DNA from: Paralithodes platypus
Lineage: Eukaryota > Arthropoda > Malacostraca > Decapoda > Lithodidae
Length of the DNA stretch: 64,000 nt
Assembly (NCBI GenBank): GCA_032716605.1
Contig: CM064480.1
Location: forward strand, 43,717,346-43,781,345
Reading direction: 5' to 3'
Each line of letters opens with the position of its first letter. Position 1 is the first letter of the stretch. Position numbers and translations under genes: made by a program. Under the pieces are notes generated by a model, which saw only the letters and a list, made by a program, of their open reading frames with translations, did not search any database and was not told the DNA's origin. Positions 45,403 through 56,010 of this stretch are shown one piece after another.

Positions 45403-46092
45403 CCCGTTTAGTACCGGCGCCGTCCTTTTAACTTTACTCTGGCTACTATTAGACAATATTAATAATTTAACCCTTCTTTAGCGGCGCGCATCATATGTCG
45501 AGTGAAAGAAATTTGGACTATGTGGCGGCTCACAAGATAAGTCGTGTGGCATTTTCAGCACGTAATGTTGCTGAGAGAGAGAGACAAGTGGTGGCAGGAG
45601 AGTAGCGAGCGTATGACTGCTCCAGACCACCGCGGTGGACCAACTCCCATGAATCCCACCCTCCTCCACCCTCTCACACTCGCTACACAGTGAATTGTTT
45701 AGGGAAAGTACCGAATTACATGGTTTTTACACTCGTGTTGCGCGATTGTTGCAAGAGAACTAGCGGTCATACAAGGATCGTTGGGGTGTCATTGGAAAGC
45801 TCTGTTTATGCCCTTTCAGGGATAGATACTTGTTTTATGCTCTGGGTCTTATTTAGGCATGAAAATGATCACGTAAACAGCCCTATTTTGGGTAAAAACA
45901 CCCCGCTGGTGGCTACATATTATTTACTGCCTAGGCCGCTCGTTAGGTGTTAAAAAAGGAGCTCCAGCAATTAACAGGCTTCGAATGATCTCACTTAACC
46001 ATTTTTACTACCACAGATCCTTCGTAAACTGCACAAAATCGTCTAAATATAGCTAGAATATAATTAACAAGATGTCGCTGGTACAGAAGGGG
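45403..46092. mobile_element. MITE-B copy interrupted by MITE-A
   Basis: TTAA at 45,399-45,402 and 46,093-46,096. The ends are CCCGTTTAGTACCGGCGCCGT and GATGTCGCTGGTACAGAAGG. Removing the internal MITE-A and one TTAA leaves 207 bp, the same length as the intact copy at 38,539-38,745. It is inserted in a CR1-like LINE remnant. Confidence 0.85.
45471..45949. mobile_element. MITE-A, complete copy nested in MITE-B
   Basis: 479 bp, flanked by TTAA at 45,467-45,470 and 45,950-45,953. It aligns along its length with 12,964-13,443 but is more diverged (for example CCCTTCTTTAGCGGC at the left end), so the family has old and younger copies here. Confidence 0.85.
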
Positions 46093-46613
46093 TTAATGGA
46101 ATAAAATCCAAATTGGTGCCTGTTACCAGCAGTGTGCATGCCTTGGGCATAGGTCGTTGGTCCGGTTTTGTTTATCATCTATATAAATGACATTGATGTA
46201 GGTCTGAATAACATTATTTCCAAATTTGCTGATAAAACAAAAACAGGGAACAGTCTTAAAGTGAGGAAGACAGAAATAGCCTGCAACCCGACTTAAGTAA
46301 AAAAGTGGAATGAGCAGACAATTAGCAAATGCCCCATAATTAATGTTGATAAATGTAAAATTTTGCTTGTTGGTAAAAATATAAGAAGCATGATTATCAA
46401 CTGAAAGTCCAGCCATTATTACAAATTAAACTTAGAGATGTCGGGGTTACAATATATGAAACCCTAAAAACCTCAGAGCAATGTGCGGCTCCAGCAAATA
46501 AGGCAAACGGGGTATTGGGATTTATTATCAGAAATGTTACCTTTATATAGGAGAACATTGTTGTGCCCTTATTCAAAAGCATTGTAAGATCCCATCTTGA
46601 ATATGGCATTCAG

Positions 46614-47765
46614 TTCTGGACTTCTGGTCCCTGTATCTCAAAAAGACATTTCTGTTGCGCTAGACATATCGAAGGCGTTTGATAGAGTCTGCCATAAATC
46701 CCATATTTCCAAACTACCCTCATACGGTTCTATACCTCCATCTGTGCTTTTGTCTCTAATTTCCTTTCCGGCCGTTCCATAGCTGCAGTTGTGGACGGCC
46801 ACCGTTAATTTTCCTTAACCTATCAACTCCGGTGTTCCTTAGGGTTCTGTCCTATCTCCAATTATCTTCCTATTACTAATTAACAACCTTCTCAACTGCA
46901 CCTCCATCCCCATTCACTCATATAGTGACGACTCTACATTGCACTATTCAACTAGCCATTCACAACACCATTCACAGCAGAAACTCCAAAACTCACGTAA
47001 GAAGGCCATAAAACGCCTATCTTCTGATCTCTCTACTATTTCTAATTGGGGCAGAGAAAACCTTGCTACGTTCAATGCTTTCAAAACTCATTCTTGGTGT
47101 CTCTTTTTTTTTTTTTTATCTCTCTTCGAAAGATCATATTACCCCATTCTAGCTAAAACAGCTTCCCAGAAGCTGGGTGTGCTCAACCGCCTCCAGGGGT
47201 TCTTTACCCCTGCACAGCTCCTTGCTCTGTACAGGGGCACATTGCATCCATGTATTGAGTATTGTTCACACGTGTGGGGAGGATCCTCTCACACAGCACT
47301 TCTATACAAAGTAGAAAAGAAAGCTTTCCGTCTCATTAACTCACGTCCACTCACCAATTCTCTGCAGTCTCTCTCTTCGCCGCAATGTTGCATCTCTCTC
47401 ACTATTCTACCGCTAAAATAATAATCAGTCTTCCTCAGAGCTCTCTCAGTGTATACCACCCCCTCTGCGTAGAGCACGTAGCACACGTCTGGCAACACAA
47501 TCCCAGCCTTACTCTGTGCAACTCTCCAACCCAAGAGTGAAACGTTATTCTCAGTCGTTCTTCTATTCAATAGCTGAGCTCTGGAACTCGCTCCCAGAAT
47601 CAGTCTTTGCCTCTTCCTATGACTTAAAATGCTTCAAACTACGAGTGTCCATGCGTTTTGGCTCGAACGTCCCTTGCTTTTGGCCCTGTCACTCTTTCAA
47701 CTCTGAGGGAAGCACTCGCTACAGGCAGTTCGGCCTTTTGTCTCCCTCACTCACATAGAACAAAA
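46614..47765 (+). mobile_element. LINE-J copy, RT region to 3' end
   Basis: Begins within RT (VALDISKAFDRVCHKSHISKL), passes a degraded GVP block near 46,835 and a decayed catalytic region (YSDDSTLHYS-like near 46,925), then LGVLNRLQGFFTPAQLLALY and CIEYCSHVWGGSSHTALLYK. It ends in the family C-terminus and tail near 47,760. A T-rich run at 47,106 replaces part of the fingers/thumb linker. Several frameshifts. Confidence 0.8.
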
Positions 47766-47789
47766 AATCCAAGAGAACTTGAAAACCAA

Positions 47790-48625
47790 CGGCTCCGACT
47801 CCTCGTGTAGTGCCTCAAGGGTCAATCTGAGAACATCTAATGTCTCTGCAAGGATTACTGCGTCATCTGCAAAGACAAGATGTTATCCTGAACTTGCCGA
47901 TGTCTGCTGTGCAGTGACTCCACCCAACAGTCTGGTCCAGTAACCAGTCCATACAAGTGTTGAAATGTGTAGTCGCCAGAACTCACCACTGTTTCACACC
48001 TGAACTTACAGGGAAGAAGGAGAATTCTCCCCCACTACACTTGACAGCACTCTCTGTTCTTGTATAGAGTACAGACACCAGGTCAACAATCGCTGCAGGA
48101 ATCCTGCATAACCGTAGTTTGTTGTTGTTGCCGTTCCCCAGGCTGTCTGGCCGAACAGCTCCAAGGTCCCGAGCAAGGCCAAGGCCACAAATGAGTGCCC
48201 CCACAAAACCCTCCTTGCCTACCACTAATAAAGCCCTGGTGACCGAAGCCACTCCAAGGCGGGGAGCTGAGGAGGGTGTGGAAACGCCCTGGAAACCAAA
48301 GCACCACTCAATGCCCTGTGCCCCTCAGCAATTATGATGGGAAAGTTGAGGGGCAAAGGAAAAATGTGACACTTTGGGTCCCAATCTGTCAGCCTCTAGG
48401 TTGGCAGTAGGGAGGTCAATCCATGGAAGAGACGCCGTCACTTGAGATTTAGAAAATATATAAGTAAAAGGAACAGTCAGAGTAAGCTATGGGTATGGCA
48501 GAGATCGCTCAACTCTCATTCTTATAGACCAGCCCATCACCACCGTAGTAGTAGTTCCCAGAGTGTCTCTCGGTGCACCAAGACAAATGCCTTCTTGAGA
48601 TCAACATAGACTACAAAGAATCCTT
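47790..48625 (-). mobile_element. RTE/L1-type LINE RT remnant, split by repeat E
   Basis: On the minus strand, GFFVVYVDLKKAFVLVHRET lies at 48,625-48,550. After the insert, it continues with IPAAIVDLVSVLYTRTESAV and a damaged GVKQ block (48,108-47,980). Degraded sequence of the palm follows, ending near 47,800 (GTTR-like). The wording differs from LINE-J and CR1. It was interrupted by repeat E with duplication of ACCGTAGT. Confidence 0.7.
48119..48541 (-). mobile_element. SINE-like repeat E, copy 2, with clear target duplication
   Basis: 423 bp, starting (TTG)4 and ending GACCAGCCCATCACC on the plus strand. ACCGTAGT is duplicated at 48,111-48,118 and 48,542-48,549, splitting a LINE RT reading frame. 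There are no terminal inverted repeats. A (CAA)n-tailed retroposon on the minus strand fits best. Confidence 0.8.
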
Positions 48626-48631
48626 TTTATA

Positions 48632-49770
48632 TTAGAATATATAAAAGTTGATTTGGTATTCATGCAGGAAATCGCTATTGGTGGTGTCTAGATACGTTTC
48701 TGTTATCGCTATTATATTTTGTTTCTTCATAGATTTGCTAAGAGTCTTATTTCGTCTATCTGATTTCTTAGACATCTGGCATTGAAATATAGTGATAAGA
48801 TTTTATTAAAATTCTTAATAAATATTTTATTTGTGGAGCGGTCCGACATCAATGACTCGTTTGATAGTTGGTAAGACAAAGAGCCACTGGCATGGGCACT
48901 CCCAAATTATCTAGGGCAGGGTGTTTGGCGTTAGATCAAAGTATTCGACGGGGCGAGGGTGTTGGGGGGTTGTGGGCATCATGGAAAGGGAGCAATGAAG
49001 TGCAGCTTGTTCATGAGGTGGGGACAGGAGAAGGGAATTTTGGTGGGGAAGGGGTTGGAGAGGTTTGAAGGGGGAGTGGATGGGGGTAGGAGATGTGAGA
49101 GGGAACAGGTGGGGATAAGAGATGTGAAAGATGAGCGGTGGGTGGAGACTGGGGAAGGGGAAAGAGTGTGGTAAGGTTTCCTGGTGGCTGTGCGGGTTTG
49201 GAGGGGATTGATACGTTCCTATTGTATAGACCAGAGCGTGGTGGGTATTTGGGGGTGAAGGATTGGCGATCGTATCTTTCCTTGTGGTATTTGTAAATAG
49301 CCTTGTTTAGCTTGCTTGAGAGCCATGTGGATCCGAGAGGCGAGAGATGTGTACGGACACATTCGAATAATGTTTTTCTTCTTCCATTTCTTGATAGTAA
49401 TTGGTGAAGGTGATTTGGTGTTGTTCACAGTTCCTTTATCAACTGGTTTACTTCTTTGGTTCTGTTCTTGCCAAAGCCGTGGGTGTTCATTCGAGGTGGG
49501 ATACCAGTTAATATATACTTTCCTGTTTTATTTTTAATTTCTTGGATTAGTGTACTGAACTTATATATTATTTCTTTTCCACTGGTTTTTCCATTGTTGT
49601 ATACCTCATTGCTACCTACACGAATAACTAAGCAAGTGTCGTGTTGAATAGATGACTGCTTAATATCCATTGTGATGTGACTATTTTGGCACCTGGTATA
49701 ACTTTAAACTGGCAGCTACAACATGCCTTCCTGGTTTTGTAGGGCTACTGTGACATGCTTTATGGAAGGA
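48632..49770 (-). mobile_element. CR1-like LINE fragment: ORF1 esterase part and endonuclease start
   Basis: On the minus strand, 49,670-49,425 encodes DTCLVIRVGSNEVYNNGK and KNKTGKYILTGIPPRMNT, the SGNH-type ORF1. This is the block where HVGGND is usual, here altered. Further down, 48,800-48,632 encodes KKQNIIAITETYLDTTNSDF, the first endonuclease block with its catalytic Glu intact. The order ORF1 then endonuclease fits CR1. The sequence between (49,219-48,800) is G-rich and decayed. Confidence 0.7.
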
Positions 49771-49799
49771 AGATTGTAAAAATTGGATCAGGAATAGGC

Positions 49800-50815
49800 C
49801 TACATGGCAGGTATCGATACGGCATGCCGCCACCCTCCTCACACCCCCACACGCTCGGAACGCTCTCACTCACGATGGAGCAAAAACGTCCCTCCTCATC
49901 AAGCTTGGTTGCCTCACCTGACCCTGGTACGGGCACTGTTAGTGGGCGTGGAAAAACTAGGAAACCTGTCAGGAGGAGGAAGCCCTGCCAAAATAGACCT
50001 TACAACATGTACTGTGAGGGGCACAACACGTGCCAAGAGGTCATAGGCCTCGGTCATCCCTATCACCACCACAACACAGGCAAGCATCACTACCACTACC
50101 CCTTCTGCTGCCCTCACAACCATACCTGGGTTAAGTGGCCGCCCTAGGGCTGCAGGTCGCTGATGCAGCTGGGAGGAAAGGGAAGGGTCAGTCTTATCAG
50201 TACAAACAGAATGAGGTTACACCCTCTGCCTCTACCACTATCACCAACGCACTAACACCACCCGCCTCTACCACCCCCCACCCCTGCACCGCTGCCTACA
50301 TCCACCCACAACCCTGCAGCCACTTCTGGCCCCACTATAGAAATGCAGATGCCACCCTCTCATCGCAAGGGGAAGAACCTGACACCATCGAAAATTTGAC
50401 GCCTTGCTCTTCCCTCCTGACGACAATGACACTGCACCTTCACAGGGCAAGGACTTCGACGATCTGAATTACGGCTGAGGGGCTTGACAGCGATAGCGAG
50501 TCTGACGAAGCCACCCATGACTAGGAGGCTGGGGAGGATGACCTGCTACTGTTCAGGGACCGCAACAACAAGCTGTCTGAGGCTCAGCAGGAGGCGGTGA
50601 CGCTGATAAAGATAATCCCATTCGAAAGGCCCAAGTTTATTCCTCTGCCTGGTCTGAAGGGTCGAATTTCGTACCAGATTTGCTTCAGTTCGATGCAAAT
50701 TGAACTGCAGACTGTCCCTGCGATGACGAGGCAGAGGAGAGTGAGTTTTTCCTCACATTTTTTACCTGGAGATGATGGCATTCCTTGCCTCTCAAACCAA
50801 TGCTTATTATAGGTG
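49800..50815 (+). other. GC-rich, coding-like stretch of unknown identity
   Basis: This kilobase is clearly richer in G+C than its AT-rich neighbours. Frames include 49,755-50,147 (MEQKRPSSSSLVASPD, SGRGKTRKPVRRRK), 50,135-50,467 (Ser/Thr/Pro-rich) and 50,597-50,812. An acidic run (DSDSESDEATHD, then EAGEDDLLLF) appears near 50,490-50,550 with one stop inside. The pieces are in different frames with stops, as in a decayed transposon ORF or a processed pseudogene. I recognise no family. Confidence 0.35.
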
Positions 50816-50907
50816 AGTGAAGAAACGCATTGATGTAATCTCTTCGAGAGCAAGGATGCGAGCTTGGGTTGTCACCACTGCATCTGACCTCCTGATGTTC
50901 TTTGCTC

Positions 50908-51235
50908 TGTAGTTGTTGTAGTTCCCCAGACTGTCTGGCCGAGCAGTCCCGAGTCCTGTTGACCGAAGGCGCGTCAGATGCTCGAGCCCCCGAAGGGGCC
51001 AGGGTGAGATGAGATCGGTCTCAGAGAGGGCAGTGGGGGAGGTGATCATCATCCCACGGGATTGCACCCCCAGGCCAAGGCCCCCACTGTCCGCAGCCCC
51101 CCTTGCAGTGCCACCCAAATGGTTGATCTCGCCAGTACCTAGAAGGAAAGGTAGTACAGGAAAAGAGACAGACAGAAATGGCTAAGGTAGGGTAGAGTAT
51201 GCCAAAACTCACTCCGGATAAGACCAGCCCTCACC
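50908..51235 (-). mobile_element. SINE-like repeat E, divergent copy 3
   Basis: Both ends match the other E copies: GTTGTTGTAGTTCCCCAGAC then CTGTCTGGCCGAGCAGT on the left, and ACTCCGGATAAGACCAGCCC on the right. The middle is different and shorter, so this is a subfamily or a related element sharing ends. No target duplication identified. Confidence 0.6.
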
Positions 51236-51239
51236 CGTC

Positions 51240-52720
51240 TTTGCTCTGTTGTTCATCATGCCTCTTTGTTATCGCTCTCCTGGTGCCAGTGTAGCCCATA
51301 CGGCCCCTTGTTCCCTTATAAAGGAGTCACTGATGATTCAGGTTTTGACCTCATTCAAACTAACTAGTTTAGCCTTGGGGGTCTTGTTTTGATTTTTGGT
51401 AGCCTGATTATTTGTATTCTTGGAGTTCTGATTGTGCCCTCCTCCTTTGGTTACTTTATTTCTGGGAGTGCTTTCTGCAACTACTGGTGCTTCTACACTG
51501 CTGTCGAGCTCAAGGGTGATGTTTCTTTTTTTCTGACTAATTTGAACGCTGGTCCAGGGTCAGTGTTAAGGTTTAGACTGGAGATACTTAGTTCCTCTTA
51601 CAAGAGGTAGTTTTCAAGCTTTAGCTTGCTTGCATAATTTTTGTATGCCTCTCATGTGAGCTTCAGAAACTGAAGTTTTTTGCCTGTTAGTCACTTGAAA
51701 CACTTTTCATCGGGAAAATACCATGTCTGTGAATCCATTCCGGGTAGAATGTTTCACCACAACAGAACATTTTGAATCTCTCAGGAGCCAAGACTTTGAA
51801 CTGATACACTTTAATTAAAACGAATTTTGTAGTAAATCAAGAGAATACAGTTATCAGTTTGTACTGTACAGTCCTGGGTCGGGGTCCAGTTGACCTCGAC
51901 GCCTGGGATTATTTTTTCGCCAGCTGGGGTCAAGGGCTCAGAGGAACTGACCAAGTGTGTACCTTTCACAACTAGGACTGGACTAAGACTCAAAGAAAGA
52001 GAGAGACTGTATCATTAGCATAAGAAACAAATAAAAGAAAAACACTTGTTTACAGTAGAAGTCATAATATAAAGACATAGATAGATGGATTAAGCATGTG
52101 GTAGGAAAAGAGGACAATCGGGGCATTTCCACATGTGTGACTTCAATGCAGATAACAGGCTGTAAGAAACTGGTACTCTTTGTATGAGTAACAATTTCGA
52201 ATAAATTTAGAGAAAACAAAATTATTAACATAACATGTATCAAAAGGAATCAAATTCATCTAAATAAGTTAAAACAATAACAGTATTCTTATCGTTATGG
52301 GAGATTTTTTTTTGTAAAATATATTGATGCGTAGCACTTTTGTTACAGTCCGAGTGTATTATACTGAACACAAATGTAATCCTTTCAGGTTATGAGGCCG
52401 CATTTCTTCAATGTTATCAAGCGTAGTACTGATATGTGGCAGTCAAAGGGTTAATTAAGATATTGTCCACCCCTTAAGCTGCATAAAATCATCTAACGTT
52501 ACCCAGCAAGCTATTAAAAGGTGTCATCAAATTCTGATTTGGTTGACAGTATATACAATAATACAGAAATAGACTAAATGACTGGACTGCCTGGGACATA
52601 AAAGGCAATAGGATAAGATCAGATCAGAGCTCGAGAGATGAGAACGATATAGACTGCAGCAATAACATAATAGAGTATTAGCAAAGTTTCGGGAGTCATA
52701 GAGACGGTTACGGGTCCGAA
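51240..52720. other. Unassigned AT-rich DNA
   Basis: No recognisable genes or elements apart from a faint MITE-B-like phrase (CTTAAGCTGCATAAAATCAT at 52,472). Near the right edge, (TG)n and (AG)n runs lie at 52,722-52,757. The open frame at 51,389-51,610 has no family motif. Confidence 0.4.
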
Positions 52721-52961
52721 ATTGTGTGTGTGTGTGTCAGAGAGAGAGAGAGAGAGCATTCTCATTTCCCTGTGCAAACTACAACATATTATATTACCAA
52801 GGCTTCATATTTAGATATCTATGAACTAATATACCGCCGCTCCCTTGTTTACGCCACGTATAAAGTTCACCCCTATTATATATCAGGGATCCCCCTATCT
52901 TACCCTCAACTTCCATGCCTGCGCCGTCTATGGGGACACCCCTACCATATTTCTCTGTTAA

Positions 52962-53382
52962 CCCGTTCAGTACCGGTGCCGTACCTTAACTTTAATCTGG
53001 CTACTATAGGTAGCGCCAACGAACTTGACAATTTTCTTGACCCCTTACCTTTTCATAACTCAAAAGGGTCTTGAGCAAACTGGCTGTAAATGTCCACAGG
53101 TCTATTTCCTGGTGGGCTCTTTCCTAATGATAAAAAGTCAGATTGGTTGCTTTCATTCATTTTGAGTTATGAGAAGTTAATGGGTCAAGATTATTGTCAA
53201 GTTCTTTGGCGCTACCTATAGGAGACAACTTTATTCAGTATAAAAAGGGACTCCAGCAAGTAATAGGCTTCTAACTATCTCACTTAACCCTATTTACCAC
53301 CACAGATCCTTCTTAAACTGCCATAAAATAGTCCAGATATAACTAGAATAAAATTCAAAAGACGTCGCCAGTACAGAAGGGG
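52962..53382. mobile_element. MITE-B copy interrupted by MITE-C
   Basis: The left end CCCGTTCAGTACCGGTGCCGT follows TTAA (52,958-52,961). The right end GACGTCGCCAGTACAGAAGG is followed by a mutated TTGA (53,383-53,386). Subtracting MITE-C and its 4-bp duplication leaves 209 bp, close to the 207-bp standard. Confidence 0.8.
53009..53216. mobile_element. MITE-C, complete 208-bp fold-back element
   Basis: The terminal inverted repeats are long: GGTAGCGCCAACGAACTTGA on the left pairs with inverted GGTAGCGCCAAAGAACTTGA on the right. Similarity continues for about 60 bp (CATAACTCAAAA on both sides). TATA lies on both flanks (53,005-53,008 and 53,217-53,220), so the target duplication is TATA, or TA if the ends include TA. 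The superfamily is therefore undecided. Fragments are at 25,049 and 62,847. Confidence 0.8.
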
Positions 53383-53410
53383 TTGACAATATTCCGCTGT
53401 TGGGTCATGA

Positions 53411-53823
53411 AATAGGCAACACTACTGCTAACCTACTACCATATAGTAATAGGCAACACTACTGCTAACCTACTACCATATAGTAATAGGCAACACTATT
53501 GCTAACCTACTACCATATAGTAATAGGCAACACTACTGCTAACCTACTACCATATAGTAATAGGCAACACTACTGCTAACCTACTACCATATAGTAATAG
53601 GCAACACTATTGCTAACCTACTACCATATAGTAATAGGCAACACTACTGCTAACCTACTACCATATAGTAATAGGCAACACTACTGCTAACCTACTACCA
53701 TATAGTAATAGGCAACACTACTGCTAACCTACTACCATATAGTAATAGGCAACACTATTGCTAACCTACTACCATATAGTAATAGGCAACACTACTGCTA
53801 ACCTACTACCATATAGTAATAGG
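53411..53823. repeat. 37-bp minisatellite, left block
   Basis: About 11 units of AATAGGCAACACTACTGCTA followed by ACCTACTACCATATAGT, period exactly 37 (starts at 53,411 and 53,448). Units vary almost only by C/T in ACTACTGC versus ACTATTGC. There are no unique spacers, so this is not a CRISPR array. Confidence 0.95.
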
Positions 53824-55196
53824 AGTACAAAGGGAGTACAAAGGAGTACAAAGGAAATCAAGCAACAACAGATCTAGTGACCCTTCTAGGTTGCTTGTCC
53901 TCCAAAACACTGAGGATCAAGTGTCCAAACAGTGGTTTAGAGTGGGTAAGGGAACATTGGAAAGGGAACTACTGCCCTGCCACTAACGTGGCAGGACTAG
54001 GAAGTTAGTAGGGGACAGATGGGTTAGTAACTGAGGGGAGGATAAAGTTATTCATTTACAAACGCAGTCAGTCGCGGGTTTGATGCGAGATATTTGTCTA
54101 GGCGGAATTTAAATGAATCAACGGTGCTGCAGTCTATAACGTCTCGGGGAAGCCCATTCCACAAGTTGACAACTCGATTGAAGAAGAAATTCTTAGATTC
54201 GTGCGAGTTAAAAGATTTACCAATAATTTTGCAACCGTTTCCCCGCGTGTAATTAGATTGGTCGATAGTGAAGTACTTACTACAGTTCATATTGTCGATA
54301 CCTTTGATGATTTTGAACACTTGAATTAAGTCGCCTCTTAATCTGCGTTGGGTTAAAGGAAATAGATTTAATTCTCTAAGACGCTCTTCGTATGGTTTGT
54401 TCTTTAGGCTAGGTATCATTTTGGTAACTCTACGTTGAACTCGTTCTAGCTTGTTTATATCTTTTTGGTAATAAGGGCACCAGGATTGAACGCAGTATTC
54501 CAGAAGAGGGCGGACTAAGGAATTGTAAAGGGTTAGGATAACTTCTTTGGATTTATGCTCAAATGACCTGCCTATAAAGCCAATTATTTTGTTTGCCTTC
54601 TTAACAACTTCTGAACATTGTTGACTCGGTTTTAGGTTACTCGATATTGTTACTCCCAGATCAGTTTCTCTGTTTACATTCTTAAGCGGAGTGCCATTCA
54701 TCGAATAGTTTGCTTTCTCATTTAGGTATCCGACATGTAGTACTTTACATTTATCCGCATTGAAACTCATTTGCCAAATTTGGGCCCAACATGACAATTT
54801 ATCTAGATTGTGTTGCATATCGTCAACTTGTTCTTTTGAGAGTACGCTATTTGCAATTTTTGTATCGTCAGCAAATTTTGAGATTGTGCAGGTGAGACCC
54901 TCATCTATGTCGTTGATGTAAATTAGAAAGAGAATTGGTCCTAGTACCGATCCCTGGGGTACCCCGCTACTTACATTGGTCCATTTAGATGCCTTACCGT
55001 TTATGACTACCCTTTGCTTTCTGTTGCTGAGCCAATTTTCTATCCATTTCAACACACCGTCTTGTATTCCATGCGCTTTTAGTTTTAGCAGTAAACGTTT
55101 GTGGGGAACTTTGTCAAAGGCCTTTTGAAAATCAAGGTATATAATATCTACAGCTTTACTCTCATCGTAGAGGTTGAGGATATCGTGGAAGAAGTC
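53824..55196 (-). mobile_element. Young 5'-truncated CR1-like LINE inserted in the minisatellite
   Basis: The array is split here and resumes at 55,197 with AATAGG duplicated (53,818-53,823 and 55,197-55,202). The minus-strand 3' end carries short repeats of TTTGTACTCC (53,824-53,850), as CR1-type LINEs have at their 3' ends. The 5' end is cut within RT, as expected from incomplete reverse transcription. The RT part has no stops, so the insertion is recent. Confidence 0.9.
54048..55196 (-). CDS. CR1-like reverse transcriptase, C-terminal 382 codons, uninterrupted
   Basis: The open frame enters from the truncation point. The first residues nearest 55,208 are contributed by the minisatellite, so there is no genuine start codon. 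RT blocks: DIIYLDFQKAFDKVPHKRLL with the first catalytic Asp, SSGVPQGSVLGPILFLIYIN, catalytic FADDTKI, WQMSFNADKCKVLHVGY, TDLGVTISSNLKPSQQC. The C-terminus is VQRRVTKMIPSLKNKPYEER, RLRGDLIQVFKII, VVNLWNGLPRDVID. The N-terminal fingers and endonuclease are missing, so this is a dead-on-arrival copy. A natural stop ends it at 54,048. Confidence 0.85.
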   Translation of the reverse strand, partial: DFFHDILNLYDESKAVDIIYLDFQKAFDKVPHKRLLLKLKAHGIQDGVLKWIENWLSNRKQRVVINGKASKWTNVSSGVPQGSVLGPILFLIYINDIDEGLTCTISKFADDTKIANSVLSKEQVDDMQHNLDKLSCWAQIWQMSFNADKCKVLHVGYLNEKANYSMNGTPLKNVNRETDLGVTISSNLKPSQQCSEVVKKANKIIGFIGRSFEHKSKEVILTLYNSLVRPLLEYCVQSWCPYYQKDINKLERVQRRVTKMIPSLKNKPYEERLRELNLFPLTQRRLRGDLIQVFKIIKGIDNMNCSKYFTIDQSNYTRGNGCKIIGKSFNSHESKNFFFNRVVNLWNGLPRDVIDCSTVDSFKFRLDKYLASNPRLTAFVNE

Positions 55197-56010
55197 AATA
55201 GGCAACACTACTGCTAACCTACTACTATATAGTAATAGGCAACACTACTGCTAACCTACTACCATATAGTAATAGGCAACACTATTGCTAACCTACTACC
55301 ATATAGTAATAGGCAACACTACTGCTAACCTACTACCATATAGTAATAGGCAACACTACTGCTAACCTACTACCATATAGTAATAGGCAACACTACTGCT
55401 AACCTACTACCATATAGTAATAGGCAACACTACTGCTAACCTACTACCATATAGTAATAGGCAACACTATTGCTAACCTACTACCATATAGTAATAGGCA
55501 ACACTACTGCTAACCTACTACCATATAGTAATAGGCAACACTACTGCTAACCTACTACCATATAGTAATAGGCAACACTACTGCTAACCTACTACCATAT
55601 AGTAATAGGCAACACTACTGCTAACCTACTACCATATAGTAATAGGCAACACTACTGCTAACCTACTACTATATAGTAATAGGCAACACTACTGCTAACC
55701 TACTACCATATAGTAATAGGCAACACTATTGCTAACCTACTACCATATAGTAATAGGCAACACTACTGCTAACCTACTACCATATAGTAATAGGCAACAC
55801 TATTGCTAACCTACTACCATATAGTAATAGGCAACACTACTGCTAACCTACTACCATATAGTAATAGGCAACACTATTGCTAACCTACTACCATATAGTA
55901 ATAGGCAACACTACTGCTAACCTACTACCATATAGTAATAGGCAACACTACTGCTAACCTATTGCCATACAGTAATAGGCAACACTACTGCTAACCTACT
56001 ACCATATAGT
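55197..56010. repeat. 37-bp minisatellite, right block
   Basis: About 22 further units of the same 37-bp repeat. One unit near the end has ATTGCCATACAG, showing edge decay. The phase is continuous with the left block once the LINE and one AATAGG are removed. Confidence 0.95.

Larger units (their letters stand above)
44800..46613 (+). mobile_element. CR1-like LINE RT remnant, split by nested MITEs
   Basis: Frame 44,860-45,054 encodes NVTNDWTTANITPIHRKGN, the RT entry block. Decayed pieces follow (EFDKVPH near 45,285, a WLTDRKQ-like piece near 45,375). The sequence is interrupted at 45,399-46,096 by MITE-B containing MITE-A, then resumes. The last recognisable piece (46,530-46,620) reads like ENIVVPLFKSIVRSHLEYGI. 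LINE-J sequence begins at about 46,614. It is badly degenerate. Confidence 0.7.

Noticed and set aside
46614..47765. Possible host gene similar to reverse transcriptase
   Set aside because: It matches the other LINE-J copies in order and tail and is frameshifted, so it is a transposon fragment.
52440..52560. Possible further MITE-B copy
   Set aside because: Only one phrase (CTTAAGCTGCATAAAATCAT) matches and no terminal repeats or TTAA pair fit, so it is too weak to annotate.
53411..56010. Regular repeats at first resembling a CRISPR array
   Set aside because: Units are directly adjacent with no unique spacers, the genome is eukaryotic, and the only interruption is a LINE.
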